Below are positions 35,172 to 44,088 of a DNA stretch of 64,000 nucleotides, in pieces; position 1 is the first letter of the stretch, and the number at the start of each line of letters is the position of its first letter. The notes under the pieces were generated by a model. It made no database searches, was not told the DNA's origin, and saw only the letters and a program-made list of their open reading frames with translations. Source of the stretch: an uncultured Vicinamibacterales bacterium. Lineage in GTDB: Bacteria > Acidobacteriota > Vicinamibacteria > Vicinamibacterales > UBA8438. The stretch covers positions 1,202,001-1,266,000 of the forward strand of contig OY282382.1 in the NCBI GenBank assembly GCA_958295905.1, given 5' to 3'. The position numbers were made by a program, and so were the translations under genes.

Positions 35172-35570
35172 CGCGACCGGCCGGCGGCGAAGACGACGCT
35201 ACGGTGTTTCCAAGTCCGTCATCGCCGTCGGGTCACGGTTCATGCCCATAGGATGGCCGTTCCGCACCCTCGAAAAACGCATAATCATAGCAGGCGGAGC
35301 GTCCCCGTGGCAAGCCGCGGCGGGGCGCCGGGTGCACGTCAAGAAAGTGAGACGGCGCCGCCGGAGGTATCCGGCGCCGACGGCTCCGAGGCGCCCCATC
35401 GCGTCGAAGCCCGAAGGGTCCGTTCAGAGGGCATCGCGGCCGGGAACGGGATCGGAATCGCCAATCTGGCAGCGACCGGGGCGGTCGTCTCACAAATCTG
35501 ACGTGCACCCCTGCGGAACGGGGCGCCGGCCGCCGAGAGGACGGCCTGGCGTGCCGGGAGCCGGATCAGT
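35172..35570. other. intergenic region atpZ - E1 gene
   Basis: The region lies between the start of the Fo operon and the 3' end of the E1 fusion gene (same strand). It contains the atp promoter at 35284-35313 and GC-rich inverted stretches near 35350-35390. No gene was supported. Confidence 0.5.
35284..35313 (-). promoter_or_regulatory. promoter of the atp Fo operon
   Basis: On the minus strand TTGCCA (35313-35308), an 18-base spacer and TATGAT (35289-35284) preceded by TGC. The match is five of six for both boxes with an extended -10, like the nuoA promoter. Predicted start is near 35277. Confidence 0.65.
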
Positions 35571-37709
35571 TCAGTACGCGGCGGCGGCCGTGATCGCCTG
35601 CAGGACGTCGTCCGCCTGCGGCAGGATCGCTTCTTCGAGATCGGGATGATAGGCGACGGGGCAGTCGAGGGCGCCGACGCGCTTGACCGGCGCGTCGAGA
35701 TGGTCGAAGAGCTCGTCGGCGATGCGGGCGGCCAGCTCGGCCCCGAACCCGCACGTCAACTGATCTTCGTGCGCGACCACCACGCGGTTGGCGGCGGTCA
35801 CCGCCGCCGCGATCGACGCCCAGTCGTAGGGCGCCAGCGTCCGGAGGTCCATCACCTGCACGCCGACGCCCGCCTGCGCCGCCCGCTCCGCCGCCAGCAG
35901 CGAACGCTGCACCAGCGAGCCCCACGTGATCACCACGACGTCGGTCCCCTCGCGCCGGATGCCCGCCCGCGCGAACGGAAGCTGATGGTCCGGACCGTGA
36001 TAGGCGGCCTTGCTGTAGGTCTGACGATAGAGGTGCTTGGGTTCGAGAAACAGCACCGGGTCGTCGGCGCGCAGGGCGGTGCGGAGCAGGCCCGCCGCGT
36101 CGGCCGCATTCGACGGATAGGCGATGCGCAACCCCGGGCAGTGCGCGAAGATGCTCTCGCCCGACTGGCTGTGGTACAGCGAGCCCCCGCGCAGATAGCC
36201 GCCGATCGGGGCCCGGATCACGAGAGGACACGAGAAGGCGTTGTTCGACCGGTACCGCAGCATCGTCAACTCGTCGCGGATCTGCATCATCGCGGGCCAG
36301 ATGTAGTCGAAGAACTGAATCTCGACCACCGGCTTGAGCCCGCGGATGGCCATCCCCACGGCCCGGCCGACGATGTTGGCTTCGGCCAGCGGCGAGTTGA
36401 ACACGCGCTCTCTCCCGAAGATCCGCTGTAGCCCCAGGGTGGCCTTGAACACCCCTCCCTTGCCCTGTACCGCGGACAGCGCCTCGGCCCGGCTGCAGTC
36501 GGCCACATCCTCCCCGAACACCACGATTCGGGGGTTGCGCTCCATCTCGTCTTTGAGGGTGCGGTTGATGGCCGCCACCATCGTGATCGGCGGACCCTCG
36601 GGGGCGCCGGGGACGTCGAAGCGCTCGGCCGCGGGATCCACGTCGGGCGAGTACACGTGGTCCAGCACGGTCGCCGGGTCGGGCGGGGCGGCGGTCACGG
36701 CGCGGTCGGCCGCCGCCTGAATCTCGTCGCCGACGCTGGCCGCGATCCGGGCCAGCCCGTCGGCGTCCGCGAGCTGGCGGTCCGTCAGGAAGGCGGCGAA
36801 CCGTTCGATCGGATCGCGGGCCTGCTCGGCCTCGCGTTCCGCCTCGCTCTTGTACTGACCGTCGTCGTCCGACTCCGAATGCGAGTGCAGCCGCACCACG
36901 CCGGCCTTGATCAGGACCGGACCGCGGCCGCCGCGCGCGTAGGCGAGGGCCCGCCGCATCGCCGCCACGCTCGCGGGCACGTCGGTGCCGTCGACGCTGA
37001 TGACCTCGAGCCCCGGGAACGCCGACACCAGGCGGGCGATGTCGCCGCCCGGGGTCTGGATCTCGACCGGGACGGAGATGGCGTACCCGTTGTCCTCGAT
37101 CAGATAGATCACCGGGAGCCGCCGGGTGCAGGCGGTGTTCAGCGATTCCCAGAACTCGCCTTCGCTGGTGCCCCCGTCGCCGAGCGACACGTAGACGACG
37201 TCACCCTCCGAGCAGGCGCCGCCGGCGGACGTCACTTCCGGGAACCGCAGATGGAACTGACAGGCTTCGGCGCATCCGACGGCGTGGAGACACTGGGTCG
37301 ACACCGCGCTGGAGGGAGAGACCAGATTGAGGGCCGGCTTGCTCCAGTGCGCCGGCATCTGGCGTCCGCCCGAGGACGGGTCGGCGGCGGCGCCGACCGC
37401 CGCCAGCAGCATCTCGTAGGGCGTCAGGCCCAGCGCCAACGCCAGGGCCCGGTCCCGATAGTAGGGGAAGAACCAGTCGCGGCCCGCCGTCAGCAGCGTT
37501 CCCGCCGCAACCTGGATCGCTTCGTGGCCCGCGCCGCTGATCTGGAAGAAGCTCTTGCTCTGCGTCTTGAGCTGGAGCTCCTTGTCGTCCAGCCGGCGCG
37601 ACAGCAGCATCGTGCGGTAGAACCGCAGCAGATCATCCCGCGACAGCCCCTCGCACAGCCGCTGTGAGGCCGCGGCAGTCGCGTTCCCCGAGCCTGTCGA
37701 GCGCTTCAT
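35571..37709 (-). CDS. fused E1 alpha-beta 2-oxo acid dehydrogenase
   Basis: This is the ThDP-dependent E1 component of a pyruvate or branched-chain 2-oxo acid dehydrogenase, with alpha and beta subunits in one 712-residue chain. The alpha part (to about residue 360) has [10 protein letters not shown] and the thiamine motif [17 protein letters not shown] with EDNGYAIS. The beta part begins near [19 protein letters not shown] and has [42 protein letters not shown] and the closing [18 protein letters not shown]. The E2 and E3 genes are not nearby. ATG 37709 chosen. Branched-chain substrate is favoured by overall resemblance, but not proven. Confidence 0.88.
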   Translation of the reverse strand: MKRSTGSGNATAAASQRLCEGLSRDDLLRFYRTMLLSRRLDDKELQLKTQSKSFFQISGAGHEAIQVAAGTLLTAGRDWFFPYYRDRALALALGLTPYEMLLAAVGAAADPSSGGRQMPAHWSKPALNLVSPSSAVSTQCLHAVGCAEACQFHLRFPEVTSAGGACSEGDVVYVSLGDGGTSEGEFWESLNTACTRRLPVIYLIEDNGYAISVPVEIQTPGGDIARLVSAFPGLEVISVDGTDVPASVAAMRRALAYARGGRGPVLIKAGVVRLHSHSESDDDGQYKSEAEREAEQARDPIERFAAFLTDRQLADADGLARIAASVGDEIQAAADRAVTAAPPDPATVLDHVYSPDVDPAAERFDVPGAPEGPPITMVAAINRTLKDEMERNPRIVVFGEDVADCSRAEALSAVQGKGGVFKATLGLQRIFGRERVFNSPLAEANIVGRAVGMAIRGLKPVVEIQFFDYIWPAMMQIRDELTMLRYRSNNAFSCPLVIRAPIGGYLRGGSLYHSQSGESIFAHCPGLRIAYPSNAADAAGLLRTALRADDPVLFLEPKHLYRQTYSKAAYHGPDHQLPFARAGIRREGTDVVVITWGSLVQRSLLAAERAAQAGVGVQVMDLRTLAPYDWASIAAAVTAANRVVVAHEDQLTCGFGAELAARIADELFDHLDAPVKRVGALDCPVAYHPDLEEAILPQADDVLQAITAAAAY

Positions 37710-37717
37710 GGTGCAAC

Positions 37718-37821
37718 CCTGCGTGCCGAAGGCGGGACCGGCCGCAACGTCTTCATGGCCGGCCGTCGGGGCCGGCCGCATCCCCGCAATCCTGCGTGCC
37801 GAAGGCGGGACCGGCTGCAAC
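37718..37821 (-). repeat. pair of 31-base direct repeats in the E1 5' leader
   Basis: 37718-37748 and 37791-37821 are identical at 30 of 31 positions; both contain CCGAAGGCGGGACCGG. On the coding strand each ends close to a GGTTGC or GATTGC word, the first only nine bases before the E1 ATG. They could be two binding sites, or two copies of a short dispersed repeat. Confidence 0.65.
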
Positions 37822-37840
37822 TGGCCCGCATCGAAAGTAG

Positions 37841-37849
37841 ATTATAGCA
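37841..37849 (-). promoter_or_regulatory. extended -10 promoter of the E1 gene
   Basis: On the minus strand TGCTATAAT is a perfect extended -10. No -35 resembling TTGACA is found at 16-18 bases. The leader would be about 125 bases and include both 31-base repeats. Confidence 0.55.
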
Positions 37850-37963
37850 TCGTGCCGGCGGGCCGGAGCCATGCCCCGCCACGCCCGGCCGGCCGCGCGG
37901 GCGGCCCGGCGCCCGTGGTGAAATCGCGGGGCCTTGCCGCGGCGGGCCCCGATCCACTGCCGA

Positions 37964-38335
37964 ATGAGAAACGAATTCGTCGGGACGGTGACGGCGTGGG
38001 ACGACTTGGCGCTCGAGAAGATCACGGCGCTGATCTCGCGGAAGCGGGTCCGCGGCGACCGCCAGATGCTGGCGCAGGTGTATCTGAAGCGCGGGGCTCT
38101 CGTGCCGCTCCATGCCCATGACGGCGAGCGGATGATCTACGTGCTCGACGGGATGCTGAAGCTGCGCGTGGCGGGCGAGGACGTCCTCGTGCGGGACGGC
38201 GGGGTGGTGCGCATTCCCGGGCGGGCCGCGCACCAGATCGAGGCCCTCGCGGATACCTTCGCACTCGATCTCTACAGTCAGGCCGGCTCCGATCGGGGGG
38301 CCGGTGGGCGCAAGGCGGCGGAGGAGGTGAGCTGA
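37964..38335 (+). CDS. small cupin-domain protein
   Basis: This is a 123-residue single-domain cupin. Cupin motif 1 is seen in PLHAHDGERMIYVLDGMLKL with the metal-ligand His and Glu pattern, and motif 2 in RIPGRAAHQIEALAD. Such proteins bind metals or small ligands or act as isomerases or dioxygenases; the specific role is unknown. It starts at ATG 37964, divergent from the E1 gene. The last codons (EEVS, stop) fall in a 108-base tandem duplication. Confidence 0.75.
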   Translation: MRNEFVGTVTAWDDLALEKITALISRKRVRGDRQMLAQVYLKRGALVPLHAHDGERMIYVLDGMLKLRVAGEDVLVRDGGVVRIPGRAAHQIEALADTFALDLYSQAGSDRGAGGRKAAEEVS

Positions 38336-38540
38336 CGCGCCGCCTTCCGCCCCGCGGGCGCCCGGCCGGCCCCGCCGGATGGCGTCAGTGGATCGTGCCG
38401 TCCCAGTCGTCGCGCCCCGGCAGGACGCGGAAGAGGTGAGCTGACGCGCCGCTTTCCGGCCCGCGGGCACCCGGGCGGCCCGCCGGATGGCGTCAGTGGA
38501 TCGTGCCGTCCCAGTCGTCGCGCCCCGGCAGGACGCGGAA
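38324..38540. repeat. 108-base tandem duplication at cupin/rhomboid 3' ends
   Basis: Unit 1 (38324-38432) and unit 2 (38433-38540) both run from GAGGTGAGCTGACGCGCCG to CAGGACGCGGAA with a few substitutions and one indel. Each unit carries the last codons of the cupin gene and, on the other strand, the last 15 or so codons of the rhomboid gene. Only the inner copy of each is joined to its gene, so a decayed extra 3' end of each gene lies in the gap. Confidence 0.8.
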
Positions 38541-39269
38541 CTTGCGGCGGAGGCGACCCATCTTCCACTGCAGATACCGGTACTTGATCTCCGCCCGCAC
38601 CCCGAATCGGCCGAACCGGGGCAGACCCGGCCCCCGGCCCCGCTGGAGATACAGGTAGCCGACGATCAGCCCGCTGAGGTGGGCGACGTGCGCGACGCCG
38701 GCGCTGCGCGGCACCGACAAGAACGCGATGGCCCCGATGATCATCACGAAGTACCGGGCCGGGATCGGGAACACGAAGAACACGAGAATCGGCGCGTTCG
38801 GATAGTAGACGGCGAACGCCATCAGCAGCCCGTAGATCGCCCCGGAAGCTCCGATGGTCACGCCGAGATACGTCGGGACGCTGAACGCGAACGGTGCGAG
38901 GCCCGCGATGATCGTCGCGACCCCGGCGCCGATGCCGGTCACGAAGTAGAAGCGCAGGAAGTAGGCGGGTCCCCAGAGGCGTTCGAGCTGGACGCCGAAC
39001 ATCCACAGGACCAGCATGTTGAACAGGATGTGGCTGATGCTCCCGTGCAGGAACAGGTAGGTGGCCGGTTGCCAGAACCGCAGCCCCGTCACCACCGCCT
39101 GCGGGCGCAGCCCGAACACCTCGATGAGCAGGTGGCCGAGGGGGGGGATCACGGTCCCGGCCACGAAGACGCCGACGTTGGCCCACAGCAGCATCTTCAC
39201 GGCCGGGGTCATCGGACCCGGACCGAACGCCATGCCCGACGGACCCTGCCGGTAGTAGTTGGGGCGCAT
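38493..39269 (-). CDS. rhomboid-family intramembrane serine protease
   Basis: The 258-residue protein has six membrane segments. The catalytic Ser is in GASGAIYGL and the His in HVAHLSGL; HGSISHILFNMLVLWMFG supplies the conserved His/Asn region. The C terminus is a basic cytoplasmic tail. Substrates unknown. ATG 39269 chosen. It is followed on its 3' side by a duplicated copy of its own end. Confidence 0.9.
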   Translation of the reverse strand: MRPNYYRQGPSGMAFGPGPMTPAVKMLLWANVGVFVAGTVIPPLGHLLIEVFGLRPQAVVTGLRFWQPATYLFLHGSISHILFNMLVLWMFGVQLERLWGPAYFLRFYFVTGIGAGVATIIAGLAPFAFSVPTYLGVTIGASGAIYGLLMAFAVYYPNAPILVFFVFPIPARYFVMIIGAIAFLSVPRSAGVAHVAHLSGLIVGYLYLQRGRGPGLPRFGRFGVRAEIKYRYLQWKMGRLRRKFRVLPGRDDWDGTIH

Positions 39270-39391
39270 CTTCCCGCGATCGTACCACGAGCGGCGGGCG
39301 CGGTGGATGCGATCCGATGCGATCCCCGGCAGCCCGCGGCAAAAACCCGCGGCGCACCGGAACCGGCCGGCGGCGGCGCGGCTCGGATCGA

Positions 39392-41026
39392 TCAAGACTT
39401 CGGCGATTCCGACCGCCGGTCGACCCGCAGCCGGCCCAGGATCTGATCGCGGGCCTGATCGAGCTCGGTGACGCCGAGGAGCCGGGCGGCAACCGCCAGC
39501 ACGACCAGTCCCAGCGCGATTTCGCCGCCGAGGATGAGGCCGCCGATTAGGAGGCCGCTGTCCGCCGCAACCTCCGCGACGACGCCGTCGGCCGAGGCGA
39601 CGGCCGCGCCCATGGCGCCGGCCGCGAGGCAGATGCGCCAGAAGCCGTCCGCGAGGCGGCGGGCCTCGATCCCCCCGAGCCGGCGATGGAGCAGCACGAG
39701 CAGGACGCCGGCGTTGAGCCAGGCCGCGATCGTCGTGCCCAGCGCGAGTCCGGGGTACCCCAGAATCCGCACGAGGACGAGATTCAGCACGATGTTCAGG
39801 CCGACGGTCAGGACGCTGACGAGGGCCGGGGTCAGGCTCGTGCCGAAGGCGTAGAACACCGGGGCGGTCAGCCGGACCGCCGCGTAGCCGACGATGCCCG
39901 GCGCGTAGAGCACCAGCGCGCGCGCCGTCGCCGGGGTGTCGGCCGGCGTGAACACGCCGTGCTCGAAGACGATTCGCACGATGGGGGTCGCCAGCACCGC
40001 GAGGCCGGCCGCCGCCGGCACCATCACCGCCGCCGTCAGGCGCAGTCCGTGCGAGACGGTCCGGCGCACCGCGGCCACGTCGCCGGCGGCGGCATGCCGG
40101 GACACCGCCGGCAGGGTCACCGTCGCGATCGACACCCCGAGCACCCCCAGGGGGAGATACATCAGCCGGAACGCCAGCGTGAGCCAGGTGACGGCGCCGG
40201 TCCCCTCGCCGGTGGCGAGGATGGTGTTGACGAGCAGGTTGACCTGCAGCGCGGCTCCCGCGACGGTCGCCGGTCCCATCAGTCCGACGATCTCGCGCAG
40301 ACCCCGGTCGGCCGGCTCCAGCACGGGCCGATAGCGGAACCCCTCCCGGCGGAGCGTCCACCACTGCACCGCGATCTGCCCCGCCCCGCCGGCCAGCACC
40401 CCGGCCGCGACCGCCACGATCGGGTCGTGCCCGGTCTCGGGCATCAGCGGCGCGACGGCGACGGCGCTCACGATGAGGCAGACGTTGTACGCGGCCGGCG
40501 ACACGGCGGGGATGAAGAACCGCCGCAGCGAGTTCAGCATGCCCATGCAGGCGGCGGCGATGGCCACCAGGGGGAGGAACGGCAGCACGATGCGGGTGAG
40601 CTGCACGGTCAGCTCGAACTTGCCCGGCACGGCCTGGTAATCGCCCGCGAACAGGCGGGTCAGGGGCTCGGCGAAGACGATGCCGGCCACGACGAGGCCG
40701 CCGGCGACGATCGCGAGGACGTTGATCAACTGGGCGCCCAGCCGCCAGGCCGCAGCGCGGCCGGCCTGCGTCAGGCGCCGCGTGAAGACGGGCACGAAGG
40801 CGGCGTTCATCGCCCCTTCGGCGAAAAGCTCGCGCAGGAGGTTCGGAATGCGCAGCGCCACCAGGAAGGCGTCCATCTGGTTGCCGGCGCCGAAGCGGTA
40901 GGCGAGCGCCTGGTCCCGCACCAGTCCCAGCACCCGGCTGGTCATGGTGGCGAGACCCACGATCCCGGCCGAGCGGGTCAGCCCGTCGGCGGCCGGGGCG
41001 GGGGGCGTCATCGCTCGGGGGCGCAT
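39392..41026 (-). CDS. murJ: lipid II flippase MurJ
   Basis: This MVF/MOP-family transporter moves the undecaprenyl-linked peptidoglycan precursor across the inner membrane. The 544-residue protein has 13-14 hydrophobic segments with TMTSRVLGLVRDQALAYRFG, DAFLVALRIPNLLRELFAEG, AFVPVFTR and an interior Arg-rich central cavity pattern. It may start at ATG 41026 or five codons later. It lies close to ychF on the same strand and back-to-back with the dcw cluster. Confidence 0.94.
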   Translation of the reverse strand: MRPRAMTPPAPAADGLTRSAGIVGLATMTSRVLGLVRDQALAYRFGAGNQMDAFLVALRIPNLLRELFAEGAMNAAFVPVFTRRLTQAGRAAAWRLGAQLINVLAIVAGGLVVAGIVFAEPLTRLFAGDYQAVPGKFELTVQLTRIVLPFLPLVAIAAACMGMLNSLRRFFIPAVSPAAYNVCLIVSAVAVAPLMPETGHDPIVAVAAGVLAGGAGQIAVQWWTLRREGFRYRPVLEPADRGLREIVGLMGPATVAGAALQVNLLVNTILATGEGTGAVTWLTLAFRLMYLPLGVLGVSIATVTLPAVSRHAAAGDVAAVRRTVSHGLRLTAAVMVPAAAGLAVLATPIVRIVFEHGVFTPADTPATARALVLYAPGIVGYAAVRLTAPVFYAFGTSLTPALVSVLTVGLNIVLNLVLVRILGYPGLALGTTIAAWLNAGVLLVLLHRRLGGIEARRLADGFWRICLAAGAMGAAVASADGVVAEVAADSGLLIGGLILGGEIALGLVVLAVAARLLGVTELDQARDQILGRLRVDRRSESPKS

Positions 41027-41035
41027 CGGGGCGGA

Positions 41036-42118
41036 TCAGGTGGCGAACCGGAAGTTGATGACGTCGCCGTCGCGGACCTCGTAATCCTTGCCCTCCAGCC
41101 GCACCTCGCCGTGCTCGCGGCAGGCGGCGTGCGAGCCGTCCCGCGCCGTCAGCGCATCGTAGTGGACCACTTCCGCGCGGATGAACCCCCGGGCGATGTC
41201 GCTGTGGATTCCGCCGGCCGCCTCCTGCGCCGCGGTGCCGCGCGGGACCGACCACGCCCGGCACTCGTCCTTGCCCACCGTGAAGAACGAGATGTACCCC
41301 AGCAGCCGGTAGCCCGCCCGCACCACCCGGTCGAGCCCCGGGTCGGTGAGGCCGATGTCGCCGAGAAACGCGGCCCGCTCCTCGGGCGGCAGCTCGGCAA
41401 TCTCCAGCTCGATCTTCGCGCAGATCGGAACCGTCTCGATCCCGCTGCCGGACAGGGCGTCGGCGAGACCGGCCCGTTCGATGGCCGGCTTCGGGTCCGC
41501 CACGTCCGATTCGTCGAGGTTGAGCACGATGAGCAGCGGCTTGGCGGACAGGAAGCTGAAGCCCCGCAGGCGTTTGGCGTCGGCCGCGTCGAGGGCGAGC
41601 GCGCGCAGCGGCAGGCCGTCCTCGAGGGCGGCCCGGCAGCGCTCGATCACCCGCAGCTCGTCGTCCAGCCCGCGGCTCCGGCTCTTCTTCATGTCCTGGT
41701 GGATTCTCTGCCGGCGCCGCTCGGCCACCCCGAGGTCGGCCAGGATCAGCTCGTCCTCCATCTGCCGGGCATCCCGGGCCGGGTCCAGGTCTCCGGCCGC
41801 GTGCGGGACCCGCTCGTCGGAGAACATCCGCAGCACGTGGAGCAGGGCGTCCGCGTTGCGGAACCCCGTCACGTCGAGCATCGCGGCGGCCGAGCCGTGG
41901 CCGGCGAGCTCGCTCACCTCGACGGTGGCGGGCACGCGCCGCCGCGGGTCGAACAACGCCGTCAACCGATCGAGACGCGGATCGGGCACCTGCGCGACGC
42001 CCACCTGTGACGCCTGCCGGCGCGGGGTCGGCGGCGCCTCGCCGGCCCCGCGGGTGAGCAGGTGGAGCAGGGTGGTCTTCCCCGTCGATGGCAGTCCGAT
42101 GAGCCCGGCCCGCAACAT
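41036..42118 (-). CDS. ychF: redox-regulated ATPase YchF (Ola1-type)
   Basis: This Obg-related P-loop ATPase has ribosome and stress roles. G1 is GLPSTGKTTLLHLL; a central coiled-coil region (MEDELILADLGVAERRRQRI) and the C-terminal TGS domain (ARGFIRAEVVHYDAL, RLEGKDYEVRDGDVINFRF) are present. The G4 motif is NLDESD in place of NKxD, as expected for an ATP-binding member. The length of 360 is normal. It starts at ATG 42118, divergent from mraZ. Confidence 0.94.
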   Translation of the reverse strand: MLRAGLIGLPSTGKTTLLHLLTRGAGEAPPTPRRQASQVGVAQVPDPRLDRLTALFDPRRRVPATVEVSELAGHGSAAAMLDVTGFRNADALLHVLRMFSDERVPHAAGDLDPARDARQMEDELILADLGVAERRRQRIHQDMKKSRSRGLDDELRVIERCRAALEDGLPLRALALDAADAKRLRGFSFLSAKPLLIVLNLDESDVADPKPAIERAGLADALSGSGIETVPICAKIELEIAELPPEERAAFLGDIGLTDPGLDRVVRAGYRLLGYISFFTVGKDECRAWSVPRGTAAQEAAGGIHSDIARGFIRAEVVHYDALTARDGSHAACREHGEVRLEGKDYEVRDGDVINFRFAT

Positions 42119-42252
42119 GGTTCCCGTCGTCCCCCTTCCGCGCGTCAGACCGGGACGCCGGCCCGCGTCCCCCGGGTCCGGGATCCCGGCCGCCGCGCCG
42201 CCTCAGATCAAAAACGAAAATAAAGCGTAAGTAAAAGATTCTACATGACTTG

Positions 42253-42281
42253 TTGACACGGCCGTGGTCGTTCTCTATAGT
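42253..42281 (+). promoter_or_regulatory. promoter of mraZ and the dcw cluster
   Basis: TTGACA (42253-42258), a 17-base spacer and TATAGT (42276-42281). An AT-rich tract (about 42210-42246) lies directly upstream and could act as an UP element. The leader would be about 30 bases. Confidence 0.8.
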
Positions 42282-42284
42282 TGG

Positions 42285-42319
42285 TGGACTGAATTGGACC
42301 TCAGTGGAGTTTTTTGGTG
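42285..42319 (+). promoter_or_regulatory. MraZ-box operator: four TGG repeats at 10-base spacing
   Basis: TGGAC, TGGAC, TGGAG and TGGTG occur at 42285, 42295, 42305 and 42315, exactly 10 bases apart. MraZ proteins are known to bind TGGGN-type repeats separated by five bases upstream of their own gene. The array runs from the predicted transcription start into the mraZ start codon, and its third repeat is also the ribosome-binding site, so binding would block both steps. Confidence 0.7.
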
Positions 42320-42763
42320 CTTCGTGGGAATTATTCAGTCAAGATCGACGAAAAGGGACGGCTGAAGATTCCCGCCGTGTTCCGCACCTCCATCCAAGAT
42401 CGGTATGGCAACCAAGTGTACGTGACCTCTCGCAAGGACAAGGGCGTGGTCGCCAACATCTATCCCATGCCGGTCTGGGAGGAGATGGAGCGCAAGATGG
42501 CGGCTCTCCCGCCGTCGCTGCCCGAGCTCGCGCGCTACGTCGACCTGGTGAACTACTACGGCCAGCCCGGCGAGATCGACAAGCAGGGCCGGGTGTCCAT
42601 TCACCCCCTGTTGCGGGAGTCGGCGGCGATGGTGGGCGACGTGGACGTTCTGGGGCAGCTCGACCATCTCGATGTCTGGAATCACGAACGGTTCGCCACG
42701 CGCATGTCGAACGAGCCGTTCACGGACGCCGATGCCCGGACGCTGTCGGAGTTGGGCATCTGA
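42317..42763 (+). CDS. mraZ: transcriptional regulator MraZ
   Basis: This is a ring-forming AbrB-fold DNA-binding protein that controls the dcw cluster. The 148-residue protein has two related halves: LRGNYSVKIDEKGRLKIP and IDKQGRVSIHPLLRE, each with the DxxGR signature. GTG 42317 was preferred over TTG 42314 because TGGAG sits at proper distance. Its stop shares a base with rsmH (TGATG). Confidence 0.93.
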   Translation: MLRGNYSVKIDEKGRLKIPAVFRTSIQDRYGNQVYVTSRKDKGVVANIYPMPVWEEMERKMAALPPSLPELARYVDLVNYYGQPGEIDKQGRVSIHPLLRESAAMVGDVDVLGQLDHLDVWNHERFATRMSNEPFTDADARTLSELGI

Positions 42764-43656
42764 TGTCGACCATCCTACACGAGCCGGTCCTGCGGGCGGA
42801 GACGCTCGATCTGCTCGATCCCGCGGATCGCGGGCTCGTGGTGGACTGCACGGTGGGGACCGGTGGACACGCGGCGGCGCTGCTCGAGGCGGGGGCGGCC
42901 CGGGTTCTCGGGCTCGATCGAGACGCCGACGTGCTCCCGCTGGCCCGCCGCCGTCTCGCCGCTTGGAAGGACCGCGTGGATCTGGTGCACGCCGACTATC
43001 GCCGCCTCGACGACGTGCTGGATCGGTTGGGGGTCGATCGGGTGGACGGGGCGCTGGCCGACCTCGGGTGCTCTTCGACGCAGCTCGGGACCGAGGGGCG
43101 CGGGTTCAGTTTCCGCCGCGACGATCCCTTGGACATGCGCATGGATCGGACGACCGGCCGGACGCTCGCCGAACTGCTCGCCGGGGCGACGCCCGAGGGG
43201 TTGGCGGACGTGATCTATCAGTACGGCGAGGAGCGGCATTCGCGCCGAATCGCCCGCGCCATCGTCACCGCGTGGGCCGGCGCCGGTATCAGGACCACGG
43301 CCGAGCTCGCGGGGATCGTCCGCCGCGCCGCGCGCTACCGCGGCCGGTCCCGCATCGACCCCGCGACCCGCACCTTTCAGGCGTTCCGCATCTGGGTCAA
43401 CCGGGAGCTCGACGGGCTCGACGCGTTCCTGCGTGCGGCGGCCGGGCGCCTGGAGGCCGGGGCCCGCCTCGCCGTCATCAGCTTCCACTCGCTCGAGGAT
43501 CGGATCGTGAAGCACACCCTGCGGGAGCTCGAGCGCGGGGGCGGGCTCGCGATCCGGATTCTGACCCGCAAACCGGTGCGGCCGGCCGGGGAAGAGCTGC
43601 GGCGCAACGCCCGCGCCCGCTCCGCCAAGCTGCGCGCGGCCCGGAGGGTGTCGTGA
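42763..43656 (+). CDS. rsmH: 16S rRNA (cytosine1402-N4)-methyltransferase
   Basis: This SAM-dependent methyltransferase modifies C1402 of 16S rRNA (older name mraW). The 297-residue protein has HEPVLRAETLDLL, DCTVGTGGHAAALLEAG (SAM site), LADLGCSSTQL, FSFRRDDPLDMRMD, QAFRIWVNRELDGLD and ISFHSLEDRIVK. Coupled on both sides (TGATG with mraZ, GTGA with ftsL). Confidence 0.96.
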   Translation: MSTILHEPVLRAETLDLLDPADRGLVVDCTVGTGGHAAALLEAGAARVLGLDRDADVLPLARRRLAAWKDRVDLVHADYRRLDDVLDRLGVDRVDGALADLGCSSTQLGTEGRGFSFRRDDPLDMRMDRTTGRTLAELLAGATPEGLADVIYQYGEERHSRRIARAIVTAWAGAGIRTTAELAGIVRRAARYRGRSRIDPATRTFQAFRIWVNRELDGLDAFLRAAAGRLEAGARLAVISFHSLEDRIVKHTLRELERGGGLAIRILTRKPVRPAGEELRRNARARSAKLRAARRVS

Positions 43657-44081
43657 ATCAGCAGAACCTGGACTTCCGCGTCACCGGCGACATCCGCAAC
43701 GCGCCGATCGTTCGGGAGATCGATCCGCGGCGGCAACGCGAGTTGTGGCGATCGCTCGCGGTCGGGGCCTGTTTCGTGGCCGTGCTCCTGTTCTCCGCGT
43801 GGCAGAACTTCGAATTGCTGCGATTCGGCTACGAGATCGAGCAGATGGAGCAGGAGCGATCGCAAGCGCTCGATCTGAATCGGCATCTGCGTCTGGAGAT
43901 CGAGACGCTGCGCGCGCCCCGGCGGATCGATCGCATCGCGACCACCGAGCTGGGTCTGGCGCCGCCCGCCGCGGGCGACGTGAAGGTGATCGAGCGGCAC
44001 GTGGCGTCGCCGCCGCCGGACCGTACCGTGATGGCCGATCGGGACACGGGCGCGCGGATCGTCCCGATGGCCGCGCATTGA
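43653..44081 (+). CDS. ftsL: cell division protein FtsL
   Basis: This is a small bitopic division protein that forms a complex with FtsB and FtsQ. The 142-residue protein has a cytoplasmic N terminus, one membrane helix (LAVGACFVAVLLFSAWQ) and a coiled coil with heptads (YEIEQMEQERSQALDLNRHL), then the typical RIDRIATTELGL. Sequence is poorly conserved, but position between rsmH and ftsI and topology fit. GTG 43653 overlaps the rsmH stop. Confidence 0.82.
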   Translation: MNQQNLDFRVTGDIRNAPIVREIDPRRQRELWRSLAVGACFVAVLLFSAWQNFELLRFGYEIEQMEQERSQALDLNRHLRLEIETLRAPRRIDRIATTELGLAPPAAGDVKVIERHVASPPPDRTVMADRDTGARIVPMAAH

Positions 44082-44088
44082 GAAGACG

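Larger units (their letters stand above)
37710..37963. other. divergent leader region, E1 gene and cupin
   Basis: It holds the E1 promoter (37841-37849), two 31-base direct repeats inside the predicted E1 leader, and a GC-rich stretch before the cupin gene. No additional gene was seen. Confidence 0.55.
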
